DNA of 9,485 nucleotides, taken from the NCBI GenBank assembly GCA_002369175.1, contig DFES01000170.1:6294-15778 (forward strand), in the 5' to 3' direction. The translations under genes and the position numbers were made by a program. This DNA is from Selenomonadaceae bacterium UBA3796 (GTDB lineage Bacteria; Bacillota; Negativicutes; Selenomonadales; Selenomonadaceae). The notes under the pieces are model-generated. The model saw only the letters and a program-made list of their open reading frames with translations, was not told the origin of the DNA and did no database searches. Position 1 is the first letter of the stretch; every line of letters begins with the position of its first letter. Positions 1-6,748 of this stretch are shown here, one piece after another.

Positions 1-656
1 ACGCAGTTCTGGCTGTTGCCGCAGCTTGTGATGCCGCCCTTGCCCATGAGAGCTTCCAGGCGTTTCGGCGCATCGAACTTCCCAAGGGGATGCAGGTTGA
101 AGAGATATGCCTGTACGGTTGGAGCCGGACCGATGAAGTCAGACTGGGGACCCACATTGGGACACGCCTCCAGACAGCACCCGCAGGTCATGCAGTGGGA
201 AATCTCATATGCCGTCTGCGCCGTATAGGGATTCTGAATCGGAGCATCCTTGGACTCCCAGCTCCCATCGACTTCCACCCAGCCCTGGATGCGCTTGAGG
301 CTCTCGAACATCACGGAACGATCGATGAGAAGGTCACGGATGACCGGGAACGTGCGAGCCGGTGCAAGATGTATGGGCTGCTCAAGCTCATCGATCAAAG
401 CACAGCAAGCCTGGCGGGCTATGCCGTTGATGACCATCATGCAGGCGCCGCAAACCTTCTCCAGGCAGTTGCACTCCCACGTCACAGGCGGTACGCGCTT
501 TCCGTCAACCGTCACGGGGTTCTTCTGGATCTCCATGAGGGATGCCACCACATTGAGGCCCGGACGATAATCCACATCGAATTCCTGGGTATAGGGCTTC
601 TCATTGGGCCCATCCTGGCGCTCGATAACAAATCTTACTTTCTTCTGTTCTGCCAT
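1..656 (-). CDS. sdhB: Succinate dehydrogenase/fumarate reductase iron-sulfur subunit (partial, C-terminus off the left edge)
   Basis: This subunit carries electrons between the flavin of SdhA and the haem/quinone sites of SdhC through three iron-sulfur clusters on the cytoplasmic face of the membrane. The 218 complete codons begin MAEQKKVRFVIERQDG. The N-terminal 2Fe-2S domain has its cysteines at C64, C69, C72 and C84. The 4Fe-4S motif C-x2-C-x2-C-x3-C lies at C155, C158, C161 and C165. The first two cysteines of the 3Fe-4S site, C212 and C218 (CGNSQNC), are the last thing visible. Bacillus-type SdhB proteins are about 250 residues, so roughly 30 residues, including the last cluster cysteine, lie outside the window. 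The start ATG has GGGAGG about 10 bases upstream, 18 bases after the sdhA stop, as the third gene of sdhCAB. Many residues match what I recall of Bacillus subtilis SdhB. Nothing suggests a break other than the window edge. Confidence 0.97.
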   Translation of the reverse strand, partial: MAEQKKVRFVIERQDGPNEKPYTQEFDVDYRPGLNVVASLMEIQKNPVTVDGKRVPPVTWECNCLEKVCGACMMVINGIARQACCALIDELEQPIHLAPARTFPVIRDLLIDRSVMFESLKRIQGWVEVDGSWESKDAPIQNPYTAQTAYEISHCMTCGCCLEACPNVGPQSDFIGPAPTVQAYLFNLHPLGKFDAPKRLEALMGKGGITSCGNSQNC

Positions 657-674
657 TTCTATGTGTCCTCCCTC

Positions 675-2501
675 TTACTCTTTTTTGGCTACGGCGTAGT
701 TCCTGAGACGCGGCTTGATGAGGGAGTGTTCGAACTCACGGTAAGTTACGATCGGCTCCTCCGTCTTCTCATCGAACGTGACCACCGTGGTACGCATGAA
801 CTTCTCGTCATCACGGGGCATGAACACGAGGTCGCCCTTCTCATCCGTTACGCGCTTGCCATTGGCATCGAGGACAATCTTCGCATGAGCCCCGCGGCTC
901 TCGTCGCGGAGACGCGCCGCCTTCGTGATGGCCATGGCGTAGATGATCATATTGCGGAGCTGGCGCACGAACATCGCTTCCTGATTCGCCCAGGAACCGT
1001 GATCCGTAACACCGATGTTGTCCCAGCGCTTGAGGATATCCTTGAGTTCCTTGAGGCACTGTTCCAGGCCGTTGTTGTCGCGCTCCACGGAAACGTACTT
1101 GTACATGATATCGCCCAGCTCATGATGGAGTTTGTGGGCATTCTCGTTTCCGTTCATGTTGCGGATACGGTCGAATTCCTCCACACACTCCTTACGGGCA
1201 TTCTCCATCTCATCCTTGGTGAGCTCCACACCGTTCTCCCCTGCACGCGCAAAACGGAGAGCCTCCGGCCCGGAGATGGTTCCGGAATAGACGGCGGAAA
1301 GAAGAGAATTCGCGCCAAGGCGGTTTGCGCCATGGTACTGGTAGTCGCACTCGCCGGAAGCCATGAGCCCCGGAATGTTCGTATGATGCTCGCGATCCAC
1401 CCAGATTCCGCCCATGGAGTAGTGGATGGAGGGGAAAATTTCCATCGGAACTTCACGGGGATCCTTGCCCACAAAGTCCGTGTACATTTCAAGGATACCG
1501 CCCAGCTTGCGCAAGAGGTAATCTCCGGGAATATGGGAAAGATCGAGGTAAACACGATTCGGATTCTGCATGCCGAGCCCCATGTGGACAACGACCTTGT
1601 AGATGGCGCGGGAAGCAACATCACGGGGAACCAGGTTGCCGTAAGCCGGATACATATCCTCCAGGAAATACCAGCGTTCCTTCTCTCCCGTCTGCGGATT
1701 GTCCCGCCATACCCAGACGCGTCCACCCTCGCCGCGGCAAGCCTCGGACATCAGGCGGTTCTTGTCGGAACCCGGAATTGCCGTGGGATGGATCTGGAGG
1801 AACTCGGGATTGCCGATCTCCGCGCCCTGCTGGTACACTGCGGAGACAGCGGAACCATTGCAGATGGTGGAAGCGGTGCAGCGGCCGTAGACCTGGCCGG
1901 GGCCTCCCGTTGCGAGAATGACCACATCTGCCGGGAAAGCGGTGATCTCGTTGGAATTCATGTTCTGTGCCACGATGCCCCGGACAATGCCGTCCTTATT
2001 CTTGATGGCCTTGATGAATTCCCAGAATTCGTACTTCTTGACCTTGCCCTTGGTCTCCCAGCGGCGAACCTGCTCATCGAGAGCATAGAGGAGCTGCTGT
2101 CCCGTGGTAGATCCAGCGAAGCAGGTACGCTTGTTCTTCTGTCCGCCGAAATTGCGGAGATCCAGAGTACCCTCCGCCGTGCGGGTGAAGGGAACGCCCA
2201 TGCGGTCAAACATCTTGATGATTTTCGGCGCAGCCTCGACCATGCCCTTGACTGCCAGCTGATCTGCCAGGAAGTCGCCGCCGTATACCGTATCATCAAA
2301 GTGCTCATAGACGCTGTCATGCTCGCCCTTGGTATCCATGCAGGCATTGATGCCGCCCTGGGCACAGAGGGAATGGGAACGCTTGACGGGACAGTAGGAG
2401 AAAAGATCCACCACACCGCCGTCCTCGCAAATCTTCAACGTAGCCATGAGGCCGGAAAGGCCGCCGCCTACGACAATAATCCTTTTTTCTGCTTTAGCCA
2501 T
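675..2501 (-). CDS. sdhA: Succinate dehydrogenase/fumarate reductase flavoprotein subunit
   Basis: This is the catalytic subunit, which oxidises succinate to fumarate or runs the reverse reaction. The protein is 608 residues, full length for the family. The FAD-binding GGGLSG is at residues 12-17. H43 in RSHSLCAQGG is the expected site of covalent FAD attachment. Dicarboxylate-binding and catalytic residues appear at H238 (IHPTAIPG), R256 (SEACRGEGG), H360 (HYSMGG) and R394 (ANRLGANSLL). The C-terminal helical domain holds the family motif ESRGAH at 534-539. The ATG start has AAAGGAG at good spacing. The closest family I recognise is the Bacillus type B succinate:menaquinone oxidoreductase, not the E. 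coli type. The 55-base gap to sdhC carries a small inverted repeat directly before the ribosome binding site. The direction of catalysis in the cell cannot be read from the sequence. Confidence 0.98.
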   Translation of the reverse strand: MAKAEKRIIVVGGGLSGLMATLKICEDGGVVDLFSYCPVKRSHSLCAQGGINACMDTKGEHDSVYEHFDDTVYGGDFLADQLAVKGMVEAAPKIIKMFDRMGVPFTRTAEGTLDLRNFGGQKNKRTCFAGSTTGQQLLYALDEQVRRWETKGKVKKYEFWEFIKAIKNKDGIVRGIVAQNMNSNEITAFPADVVILATGGPGQVYGRCTASTICNGSAVSAVYQQGAEIGNPEFLQIHPTAIPGSDKNRLMSEACRGEGGRVWVWRDNPQTGEKERWYFLEDMYPAYGNLVPRDVASRAIYKVVVHMGLGMQNPNRVYLDLSHIPGDYLLRKLGGILEMYTDFVGKDPREVPMEIFPSIHYSMGGIWVDREHHTNIPGLMASGECDYQYHGANRLGANSLLSAVYSGTISGPEALRFARAGENGVELTKDEMENARKECVEEFDRIRNMNGNENAHKLHHELGDIMYKYVSVERDNNGLEQCLKELKDILKRWDNIGVTDHGSWANQEAMFVRQLRNMIIYAMAITKAARLRDESRGAHAKIVLDANGKRVTDEKGDLVFMPRDDEKFMRTTVVTFDEKTEEPIVTYREFEHSLIKPRLRNYAVAKKE

Positions 2502-2512
2502 TGATATTCTCC

Positions 2513-2536
2513 TTTACTATACTCGTGAAGAGTAAA
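2513..2536 (-). other. Small inverted repeat in the sdhC-sdhA gap, next to the sdhA ribosome binding site
   Basis: TTTACT and AGTAAA form a perfect 6-base inverted repeat (2513-2518 and 2531-2536). An alternative 5-base pairing, TACTC with GAGTA (2520-2524 and 2530-2534), gives a 5-base loop. Both sit immediately upstream of the AAAGGAG of sdhA. They could modulate sdhA translation or mark an RNA processing point within the operon. The arms are short and AT-rich, so chance is a real alternative. Confidence 0.3.
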
Positions 2537-2556
2537 CTCTACCAACGCAGGCTTCA

Positions 2557-3183
2557 TCACATGACGAAATAGCTGCCCATAAAGGCGAGGGTCACAAGGC
2601 AGAGAACTGCACAAAGCCCCATGCTCAGGGCACTCACCACATTCTGGGAACGCGGGCCCTTCGTGATGCCCCAGGTCATGCAGAAGGTAGTGATGCCATT
2701 GCAGAAATGGAAAATCGCGGCGAACATGCCGAGGATGTAGAGTATAGCAACAATGGGATTCCCCGTAAAGTAACTCTGCAGCAATTCATAGGAAATAGGA
2801 GTGCCGGTAATCCCCTTCGTGAAGATGCGGAGATAGAAGATGTGCCAGATGAGGAATACCACCAGGAACCACGCTGTCCAGCGCTGGAGAGCAAAGCACC
2901 AGTTGCGGACATAACCGAAGCGTCCGGGGTTGTTGTTCGCCTGCAGGGCGATGTATACGCCGTAAATGGCGTGGAACAAAAGAGGTACTGCAATTGCGCC
3001 GATCTCAAGTCCGAGGAAAATCGGCTTCGGTATAAGCTCCATCATGCCAAGAGCACCGTTGAGAGCCGCAGGGCCGCCCATGGCCATGGAGTTCGTGAAG
3101 ATGTGCTCAAAAAGCACTGCGCCCAAGCACACGAGACCACAGAGGGAATGCAAACGGCGCACGTAAAAAGTTGTGTTAAACAT
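2557..3183 (-). CDS. sdhC: Succinate dehydrogenase/fumarate reductase cytochrome b membrane anchor (di-heme, type B)
   Basis: This single integral membrane subunit anchors SdhAB, binds two b haems and exchanges electrons with quinone. From the ATG at 3183 it is 208 residues (MFNTTFYVRRLHSL), with about five hydrophobic segments near residues 13-31, 58-80, 101-120, 143-163 and 184-206. Candidate axial haem histidines are H27, H71, H114 and H159, matching the spacing of the four haem ligands of B. subtilis cytochrome b558. No sdhD-like second anchor is present, as expected for type B. An upstream in-frame TTG at 3216 is rejected because a perfect AGGAGG sits 6 bases before the chosen ATG and would lie inside the longer reading frame. 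The gene starts 29 bases after the fumarase beta stop and ends in tandem TGA stops. Two haems make the enzyme suited to menaquinone, which is family knowledge. Confidence 0.95.
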   Translation of the reverse strand: MFNTTFYVRRLHSLCGLVCLGAVLFEHIFTNSMAMGGPAALNGALGMMELIPKPIFLGLEIGAIAVPLLFHAIYGVYIALQANNNPGRFGYVRNWCFALQRWTAWFLVVFLIWHIFYLRIFTKGITGTPISYELLQSYFTGNPIVAILYILGMFAAIFHFCNGITTFCMTWGITKGPRSQNVVSALSMGLCAVLCLVTLAFMGSYFVM

Positions 3184-3212
3184 CCTAAACCTCCTAAAAT
3201 TATATGAATTTA

Positions 3213-3779
3213 TCAATAGCCTTTCAGCGTACGATACTTCTCCTGGTTTGTCTCATAGAGGCTGTTGCCCTCGCAGTCAATGACGACAATGGCAGGGAAA
3301 TCCTCCACCGTAAGGCGGGCCACGGCCTCAGGGCCGAGCTCAGGATACGCCAGCACTTCATACTTCTTGACGGACTTCGCAATGAGGGCAGCCGCACCGC
3401 CCACAGCAGCGAAATACGTCACGCCGTTCTTCTTCATGGATTCAATGACTTCCTTGGAGCGGGAGCCTTTGCCAATCATTCCCTTGATGCCCTGCTCCAG
3501 CATGGTCGGGGTGTAGGCATCCATGCGCCCGGACGTGGTAGGTCCGCAGGAGCCGATGGGATCTCCCGGCTTTGCCGGTGTCGGTCCAAGATAGTATACC
3601 ATCTGGTTTGTCCAATCCACCGGCAGTTTCTCGCCACGCGCCAGCGCCTCGGTCATTGCCTTATGCGCAGCATCCCTGGCAGCGATGATTTCCCCCGAGA
3701 TAAGCACCGCATCCCCCGCCTTCAGCTTGCGGGACATCTCCTCCGTAAAGGGAGTCTGGATCTTGATCTGTTCAGCCAT
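3213..3779 (-). CDS. fumB: Fumarate hydratase, class I, beta subunit
   Basis: This is the smaller subunit of the two-subunit, oxygen-sensitive class I fumarase, which interconverts malate and fumarate. It corresponds to the C-terminal domain of single-chain class I fumarases. The protein is 188 residues, usual for the family. Signature stretches are LGPTPAKPG (64-72), GSCGPTTSGRMDAY (76-89), MIGKG (101-105), GGAAALIA (127-134) and the closing LGPEAV...VEDFPAIVVID block (148-168). The ATG has AGGAGG 8 bases upstream, 27 bases after the alpha-subunit stop. The same family includes L-tartrate dehydratase beta subunits. The neighbouring sdhCAB genes make fumarase the much better reading. The symbol fumB here means beta subunit and not the E. 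coli single-chain FumB enzyme. Confidence 0.93.
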   Translation of the reverse strand: MAEQIKIQTPFTEEMSRKLKAGDAVLISGEIIAARDAAHKAMTEALARGEKLPVDWTNQMVYYLGPTPAKPGDPIGSCGPTTSGRMDAYTPTMLEQGIKGMIGKGSRSKEVIESMKKNGVTYFAAVGGAAALIAKSVKKYEVLAYPELGPEAVARLTVEDFPAIVVIDCEGNSLYETNQEKYRTLKGY

Positions 3780-3806
3780 TATTTCATCCTCCTGTCCTTA
3801 TCTGTC

Positions 3807-4649
3807 TCAAAGCTCACGATGCGCATGACGCATTGCATGGCAGCAAATGGTTACCGCTACGGGAAGACCTGCAATATGCGTGGGGCCCCACTCGATATTG
3901 ACCGCCAGAGCGGAAGTCGTTCCGCCCAGCTGCGGGCCGATGCCCGTCTGATTGATAAGCTCCAGGAGTTCCTCTTCCAGCTTCGCATATTCCGGCATAG
4001 GATTGCGCTGGTCGATGGAGCGGGTAAGTGCCTTCTTTGACATGAGCGCAGCACGATCCATGGTGCCGCCAATGCCGATGCCGACCACCATGGGAGGGCA
4101 GGGATTCATGCTGGCATGAAGAATGATGTCCATCACCGCTTTCTTGACGCCTTCCACGCCATCGGCAGGAACCAGCATCTTAACGCCGGACTTGTTCTCG
4201 GAGCCAAATCCCTTGGGGGCAACCGTAATATCCAGCTTGTCCCCCGGCACGATTTCCGTGTAGATGACACCCGGAGTGTTATCCTGCGTATTCTTGCGGT
4301 TGAAGAGCGGCTCCGCCACAACGGATTTCCTGAGGTATCCCTCGGTGTAACCCTTGGCAATGCCTGCATTCACGGCATCCTCCAGATTTCCTCCGGTGAT
4401 GTGAAGATCCTGGCCGATCTTCAGGAAAACAATGGTCATGCCCGTATCCTGGCAGTACGGACGATCCTCAGCTTTTGCGATTTCCGCATTGCGGATGATC
4501 TGATCCAGCACTACCTGTCCCACGGGGGATTTCTCCGTCTCACGACCGCGCTTGAGGCCATTGTAGACATCCTCCGGCAGATAATAGGCCGCTTCCTTGC
4601 ACATCTCGGCCACGTTTTCCGTGATGGTCTTTACATCGAGTTCTCGCAA
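3807..4649 (-). CDS. fumA: Fumarate hydratase, class I, alpha subunit (TTG start)
   Basis: This is the larger subunit of class I fumarase and carries the oxygen-labile 4Fe-4S cluster that binds the substrate. From the TTG at 4649 it is 280 residues. Expected cluster ligands are C66 (PYCQDTG), C184 (NPCPPMVVGIGIGG) and C270 (CCHAMRH). The TTG start is chosen because GGGAGG lies 7 bases upstream and the protein then begins MRELDVKTITENV, as I recall for family members. The longer frame, reaching 4700, would add a hydrophobic tail not seen in this family and would run through the ribosome binding site. It is the first gene of fum-sdhCAB, preceded by an AT-rich leader. A tartrate dehydratase alpha subunit is the alternative, made unlikely by the context. 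Confidence 0.93.
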   Translation of the reverse strand: MRELDVKTITENVAEMCKEAAYYLPEDVYNGLKRGRETEKSPVGQVVLDQIIRNAEIAKAEDRPYCQDTGMTIVFLKIGQDLHITGGNLEDAVNAGIAKGYTEGYLRKSVVAEPLFNRKNTQDNTPGVIYTEIVPGDKLDITVAPKGFGSENKSGVKMLVPADGVEGVKKAVMDIILHASMNPCPPMVVGIGIGGTMDRAALMSKKALTRSIDQRNPMPEYAKLEEELLELINQTGIGPQLGGTTSALAVNIEWGPTHIAGLPVAVTICCHAMRHAHREL

Positions 4650-4728
4650 AGTAATCCCTCCCATAAAAAATAAACATATACACAATAAATTCTGACACAC
4701 CCCATATCAGTTTATATATTAGGCGTGG
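4650..4728 (-). promoter_or_regulatory. AT-rich leader and probable promoter region of the fum-sdh operon
   Basis: This is the only gap large enough for a promoter ahead of the five-gene operon. On the minus strand it holds overlapping -10-like words (TAATAT, TATAAA, TATATG). The only convincing -35 word, TTGCAG, lies at a long 19-base spacing from TAATAT, so I cannot fix one promoter. An imperfect inverted repeat, CTGATAT and GTGTCAG around GGGGT (4692-4710), forms a 7-base RNA stem if two G-U pairs are allowed. It could be a leader hairpin or an operator. No clear FNR, CRP or Rex consensus was found by eye. Confidence 0.4.
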
Positions 4729-4750
4729 AAAAAAAAAATCCTGCAAGATT
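4729..4750 (-). terminator. Possible weak terminator after the rph-rdgB-yfcE genes
   Basis: On the minus strand a run of ten T's (4729-4738) follows a short hairpin, AATCT and GGATT around TGCA (4737-4750), which includes one G-T pair. It lies about 45 bases past the YfcE stop and before the fum-sdh leader, where a terminator is expected. The stem is too short and AT-rich to be a strong intrinsic terminator, so some read-through into the fum-sdh operon is plausible. Confidence 0.4.
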
Positions 4751-4794
4751 CCCAAGGAAATTTATGAAATTCACGAAAATCACGCGCTTCCCTG

Positions 4795-5277
4795 TCAGTC
4801 TGCCATGCGATAGATTTTTACTTGAGGAGCTTTCCCCGGCAAAAGCTCCGCCGTCATGAAAGAAGATCTCATCTCGTCCCTGGGGCGGGATGCGCTGCCG
4901 GGGTTCAGGACGCAGATCTCCCCCTCCTCATAATCTACCCTATGGGTATGTCCGTAAACGGCGATATCACAGCCTGCCGCCCTGGCCGCCTCCGCCAGCT
5001 GTACTGTGCCGTGATTCACCCCATACGTGTGCCCATGGGTCAGAAAGATCTTGTGTCCCGCAATCTCCACCACCGTCTCCAGCGGAGCCTCCGTGCGCGG
5101 CCAGTCCCCATTGCCTGCCACCTTCACGACACCGGTATCCGAAAGTTCCTCCAGATACCTGGCATCCTCCACAAAATCCCCTGCATGAAGCCAGATTTCC
5201 ACATCGGATGCAGCCTCGGCAACCGCTTCCACCGCCCCCATGTTTCCATGGGTATCGCTTACAATGCCTATTTTCAT
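4795..5277 (-). CDS. yfcE: YfcE/MJ0936-family metallophosphoesterase (YsnB-like)
   Basis: This is a small two-metal phosphodiesterase of the calcineurin-like fold, 160 residues. Family members cleave phosphodiesters in vitro, but their natural substrate is usually unknown. All metal-binding motifs are visible: D8-x-H10 (SDTHGN), D34 (HAGD), N56 (GNGD), H81-G-H83 and G109-H-T-H112, followed by the usual NPGS at 125-128. The usual GNCD appears here as GNGD, with the metal ligand Asn kept. The start ATG is 12 bases after the rdgB stop, with AGGAG 8 bases upstream overlapping that stop region, so translation is probably coupled. The order rph-rdgB-this gene matches rph-ysnA-ysnB of B. subtilis. 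It appears to be the last gene of its operon. Confidence 0.9.
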   Translation of the reverse strand: MKIGIVSDTHGNMGAVEAVAEAASDVEIWLHAGDFVEDARYLEELSDTGVVKVAGNGDWPRTEAPLETVVEIAGHKIFLTHGHTYGVNHGTVQLAEAARAAGCDIAVYGHTHRVDYEEGEICVLNPGSASRPRDEMRSSFMTAELLPGKAPQVKIYRMAD

Positions 5278-5289
5278 CCTTTTCGCTCC

Positions 5290-5883
5290 TCACCCTTTGT
5301 ATATGTGGCGAAGCTTCTCCACCATTTTGTGAAGCGCCTCTCCCCTGTGACTGATCTTGTCCTTCTCCGTCAGGCTCATCTGTGCTATGGTCCTTTCCCC
5401 CACATAGAAATAGGGATCATAGCCAAAACCATTCTCGCCCTTGGCAATGTTCCGCACCCTTCCGTCACAACGGCCTTCCGTGAGGAATTCCTCGCCATCC
5501 TCACCGATGAACACCAATGCGCAACGGTAATCCGCCGGGGATTCCTCCACGCCTGCACGTTCCAGTTCCTCCAACAGTTTCTCGTTGTTGGTCCTGTCAT
5601 CGGCATGGAAGCCGGAGAAACGGGCAGAAAGAACTCCCGGCGCACCACCCAGCACCGCTACCTCAAGGCCGGAATCATCAGCAATACAGGCACACCCTGT
5701 TTTCTCCCGATAAAATCGCGCCTTGATGCGGGCATTATCCTCAAAGGTTCCCCCGTCCTCCACTGCTTCGGGAAGATCGCCAAAATCCGCAAGGGAGAGA
5801 ACTTCCAGGGAAAACTCCTGAAAGGCTTCTGTCATCTCCCTGAGTTTTCCCTTGTTTTTCGTCGCTATCACAAGTTTTTTCAT
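5290..5883 (-). CDS. rdgB: RdgB/HAM1 non-canonical purine NTP pyrophosphatase (XTP/dITP diphosphatase)
   Basis: This enzyme removes damaged purine nucleotides (dITP, XTP, dXTP) by hydrolysing them to the monophosphate and pyrophosphate, which keeps hypoxanthine and xanthine out of DNA and RNA. The protein is 197 residues, full length. Family motifs in order are ATKNKGK (7-13), TFEDNA (46-51), ADDSGLEV (68-75), APGVLSARF (81-89), FGYDP (153-157) and SHRGEA (178-183). The ATG at 5883 begins MKKLVIATKNKGK, exactly where this family starts. The ribosome binding site is modest (AGGTG or GGAG upstream). It lies 29 bases after rph and directly before the YfcE-like gene, a common Firmicute order. Confidence 0.95.
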   Translation of the reverse strand: MKKLVIATKNKGKLREMTEAFQEFSLEVLSLADFGDLPEAVEDGGTFEDNARIKARFYREKTGCACIADDSGLEVAVLGGAPGVLSARFSGFHADDRTNNEKLLEELERAGVEESPADYRCALVFIGEDGEEFLTEGRCDGRVRNIAKGENGFGYDPYFYVGERTIAQMSLTEKDKISHRGEALHKMVEKLRHIYKG

Positions 5884-5912
5884 GCTGCACCTGCTCCGTC
5901 ATCTTCTGTCCA

Positions 5913-6659
5913 TTATCCTACGCGCCCAACACGCCATACGAGCTGCCCGCCCAGTACGTCCTTCTGCCGGGATATGAGTTGCGCGATCCCCTGCTCCCCG
6001 TATTGCAAAAGCCTGTCCATCTCGCTGCGCGAAAACGGACGGCCTTCCCCGGTTCCTTGGACCTCCACGAATTCCCCTTCGCCTGTCATGACCACATTCA
6101 TGTCCACGAGAGCCTGGGAATCCTCCTCATAGCAGAGATCCAACACCGGCTCTCCCTCCTTGGAAATTCCCACGGAAACCGCCGCCAAAAAATCCTTCAC
6201 CGGAAAAGCGTCTCCCGGCTTATAAAAAGACTCGCACGCCTCCACCAGAGCAACAAAAGCGCCTGTTACGGAAGCCGTCCGAGTACCGCCGTCCGCCTGG
6301 AGCACATCGCAGTCGATCATGATGGTGCGCTCTCCCAAGGCCTTGGCATCCACCACAGAGCGCAGGGAGCGCCCGATGAGCCGCTGGATCTCCTGCGTCC
6401 TGCCCGCAAGCTTTCCCTTGGAACTCTCCCTTTGTGTCCGGGTCGCCGTCGAGCTCGGCAGAAGGGAATACTCCGCCGTCACCCAGCCCTCTCCCGTTCC
6501 CTTGAGAAAAAAGGGGACACGATCCTCCACCGATGCGGCGCATATGACCTTGGTATTCCCCATCTCTATGAGAACAGATCCCGCCGGATATCGCTGAAAT
6601 CCCCTCGTCATCCTGAGCCGCCTCATTTCGTCCGGCCTGCGGCCATCCGGTCTTGACAT
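5913..6659 (-). CDS. rph: Ribonuclease PH
   Basis: This is a phosphate-dependent 3'-to-5' exoribonuclease that trims the 3' ends of tRNA precursors and works as a hexameric ring. From the ATG at 6659 it is 248 residues (MSRPDGRRPDEMR), the normal length and start. Visible motifs are VPFFLKGTGEGWVTAEYSLLP (49-69), GRTQEIQRLIGRSLR (86-100) with a phosphate-site arginine, DGGTRTASVTGA (123-134), and the acidic pair D180 and D186 (EEDSQALVDMN) that aligns with the catalytic aspartates of known RNase PH enzymes. The frame stays open upstream to 6731, but that stretch is not family-like and contains part of a long stem-loop. GAGGAG lies about 11 bases before the chosen ATG. It heads rph-rdgB-yfcE. 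Confidence 0.95.
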   Translation of the reverse strand: MSRPDGRRPDEMRRLRMTRGFQRYPAGSVLIEMGNTKVICAASVEDRVPFFLKGTGEGWVTAEYSLLPSSTATRTQRESSKGKLAGRTQEIQRLIGRSLRSVVDAKALGERTIMIDCDVLQADGGTRTASVTGAFVALVEACESFYKPGDAFPVKDFLAAVSVGISKEGEPVLDLCYEEDSQALVDMNVVMTGEGEFVEVQGTGEGRPFSRSEMDRLLQYGEQGIAQLISRQKDVLGGQLVWRVGRVG

Positions 6660-6699
6660 TGTTCCATCCGCTCCTCGTCTTACGGAAAGCAATTGAGAT

Positions 6700-6739
6700 A
6701 AAGAAGGATGAGATCCCTTCAAAGACCTCATCCATCTTT
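6700..6739 (-). other. Long stem-loop between the CofE-like gene and rph
   Basis: Two 16-base arms (6700-6715 and 6724-6739) pair with one mismatch and one G-U wobble around an 8-base loop (6716-6723). It begins 10 bases past the CofE-like stop and ends about 40 bases before the rph start. The bases after it on the minus strand (ATCTCAATTGC) are not a T run, so it does not look like a standard intrinsic terminator. It could be a processing or stability element, or a partial terminator. Confidence 0.6.
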
Positions 6740-6748
6740 ACTGCACTA

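Noticed and set aside
90..2504. An 804-codon open frame on the plus strand, antisense to sdhB and sdhA
   Set aside because: It mirrors the sdhA and sdhB codons on the other strand. Its translation matches no family I know, it has no clear ribosome binding site, and both genes beneath it are beyond doubt. Long antisense frames are common opposite genes with G/C-rich third positions.
3184..3216. Upstream TTG start for sdhC that would add 11 residues
   Set aside because: The added stretch contains the AGGAGG ribosome binding site itself, and the family begins near the ATG at 3183.
4692..4797. FNR, CRP or Rex operator ahead of the fum-sdh operon
   Set aside because: Read by eye, no stretch matches TTGAT-N4-ATCAA, TGTGA-N6-TCACA or TTGTTAA-type palindromes well enough to claim.
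6660..6731. N-terminal extension of RNase PH
   Set aside because: The extension would be translated from the intergenic stem-loop and has no resemblance to RNase PH. The ATG at 6659 gives the family's usual N-terminus.
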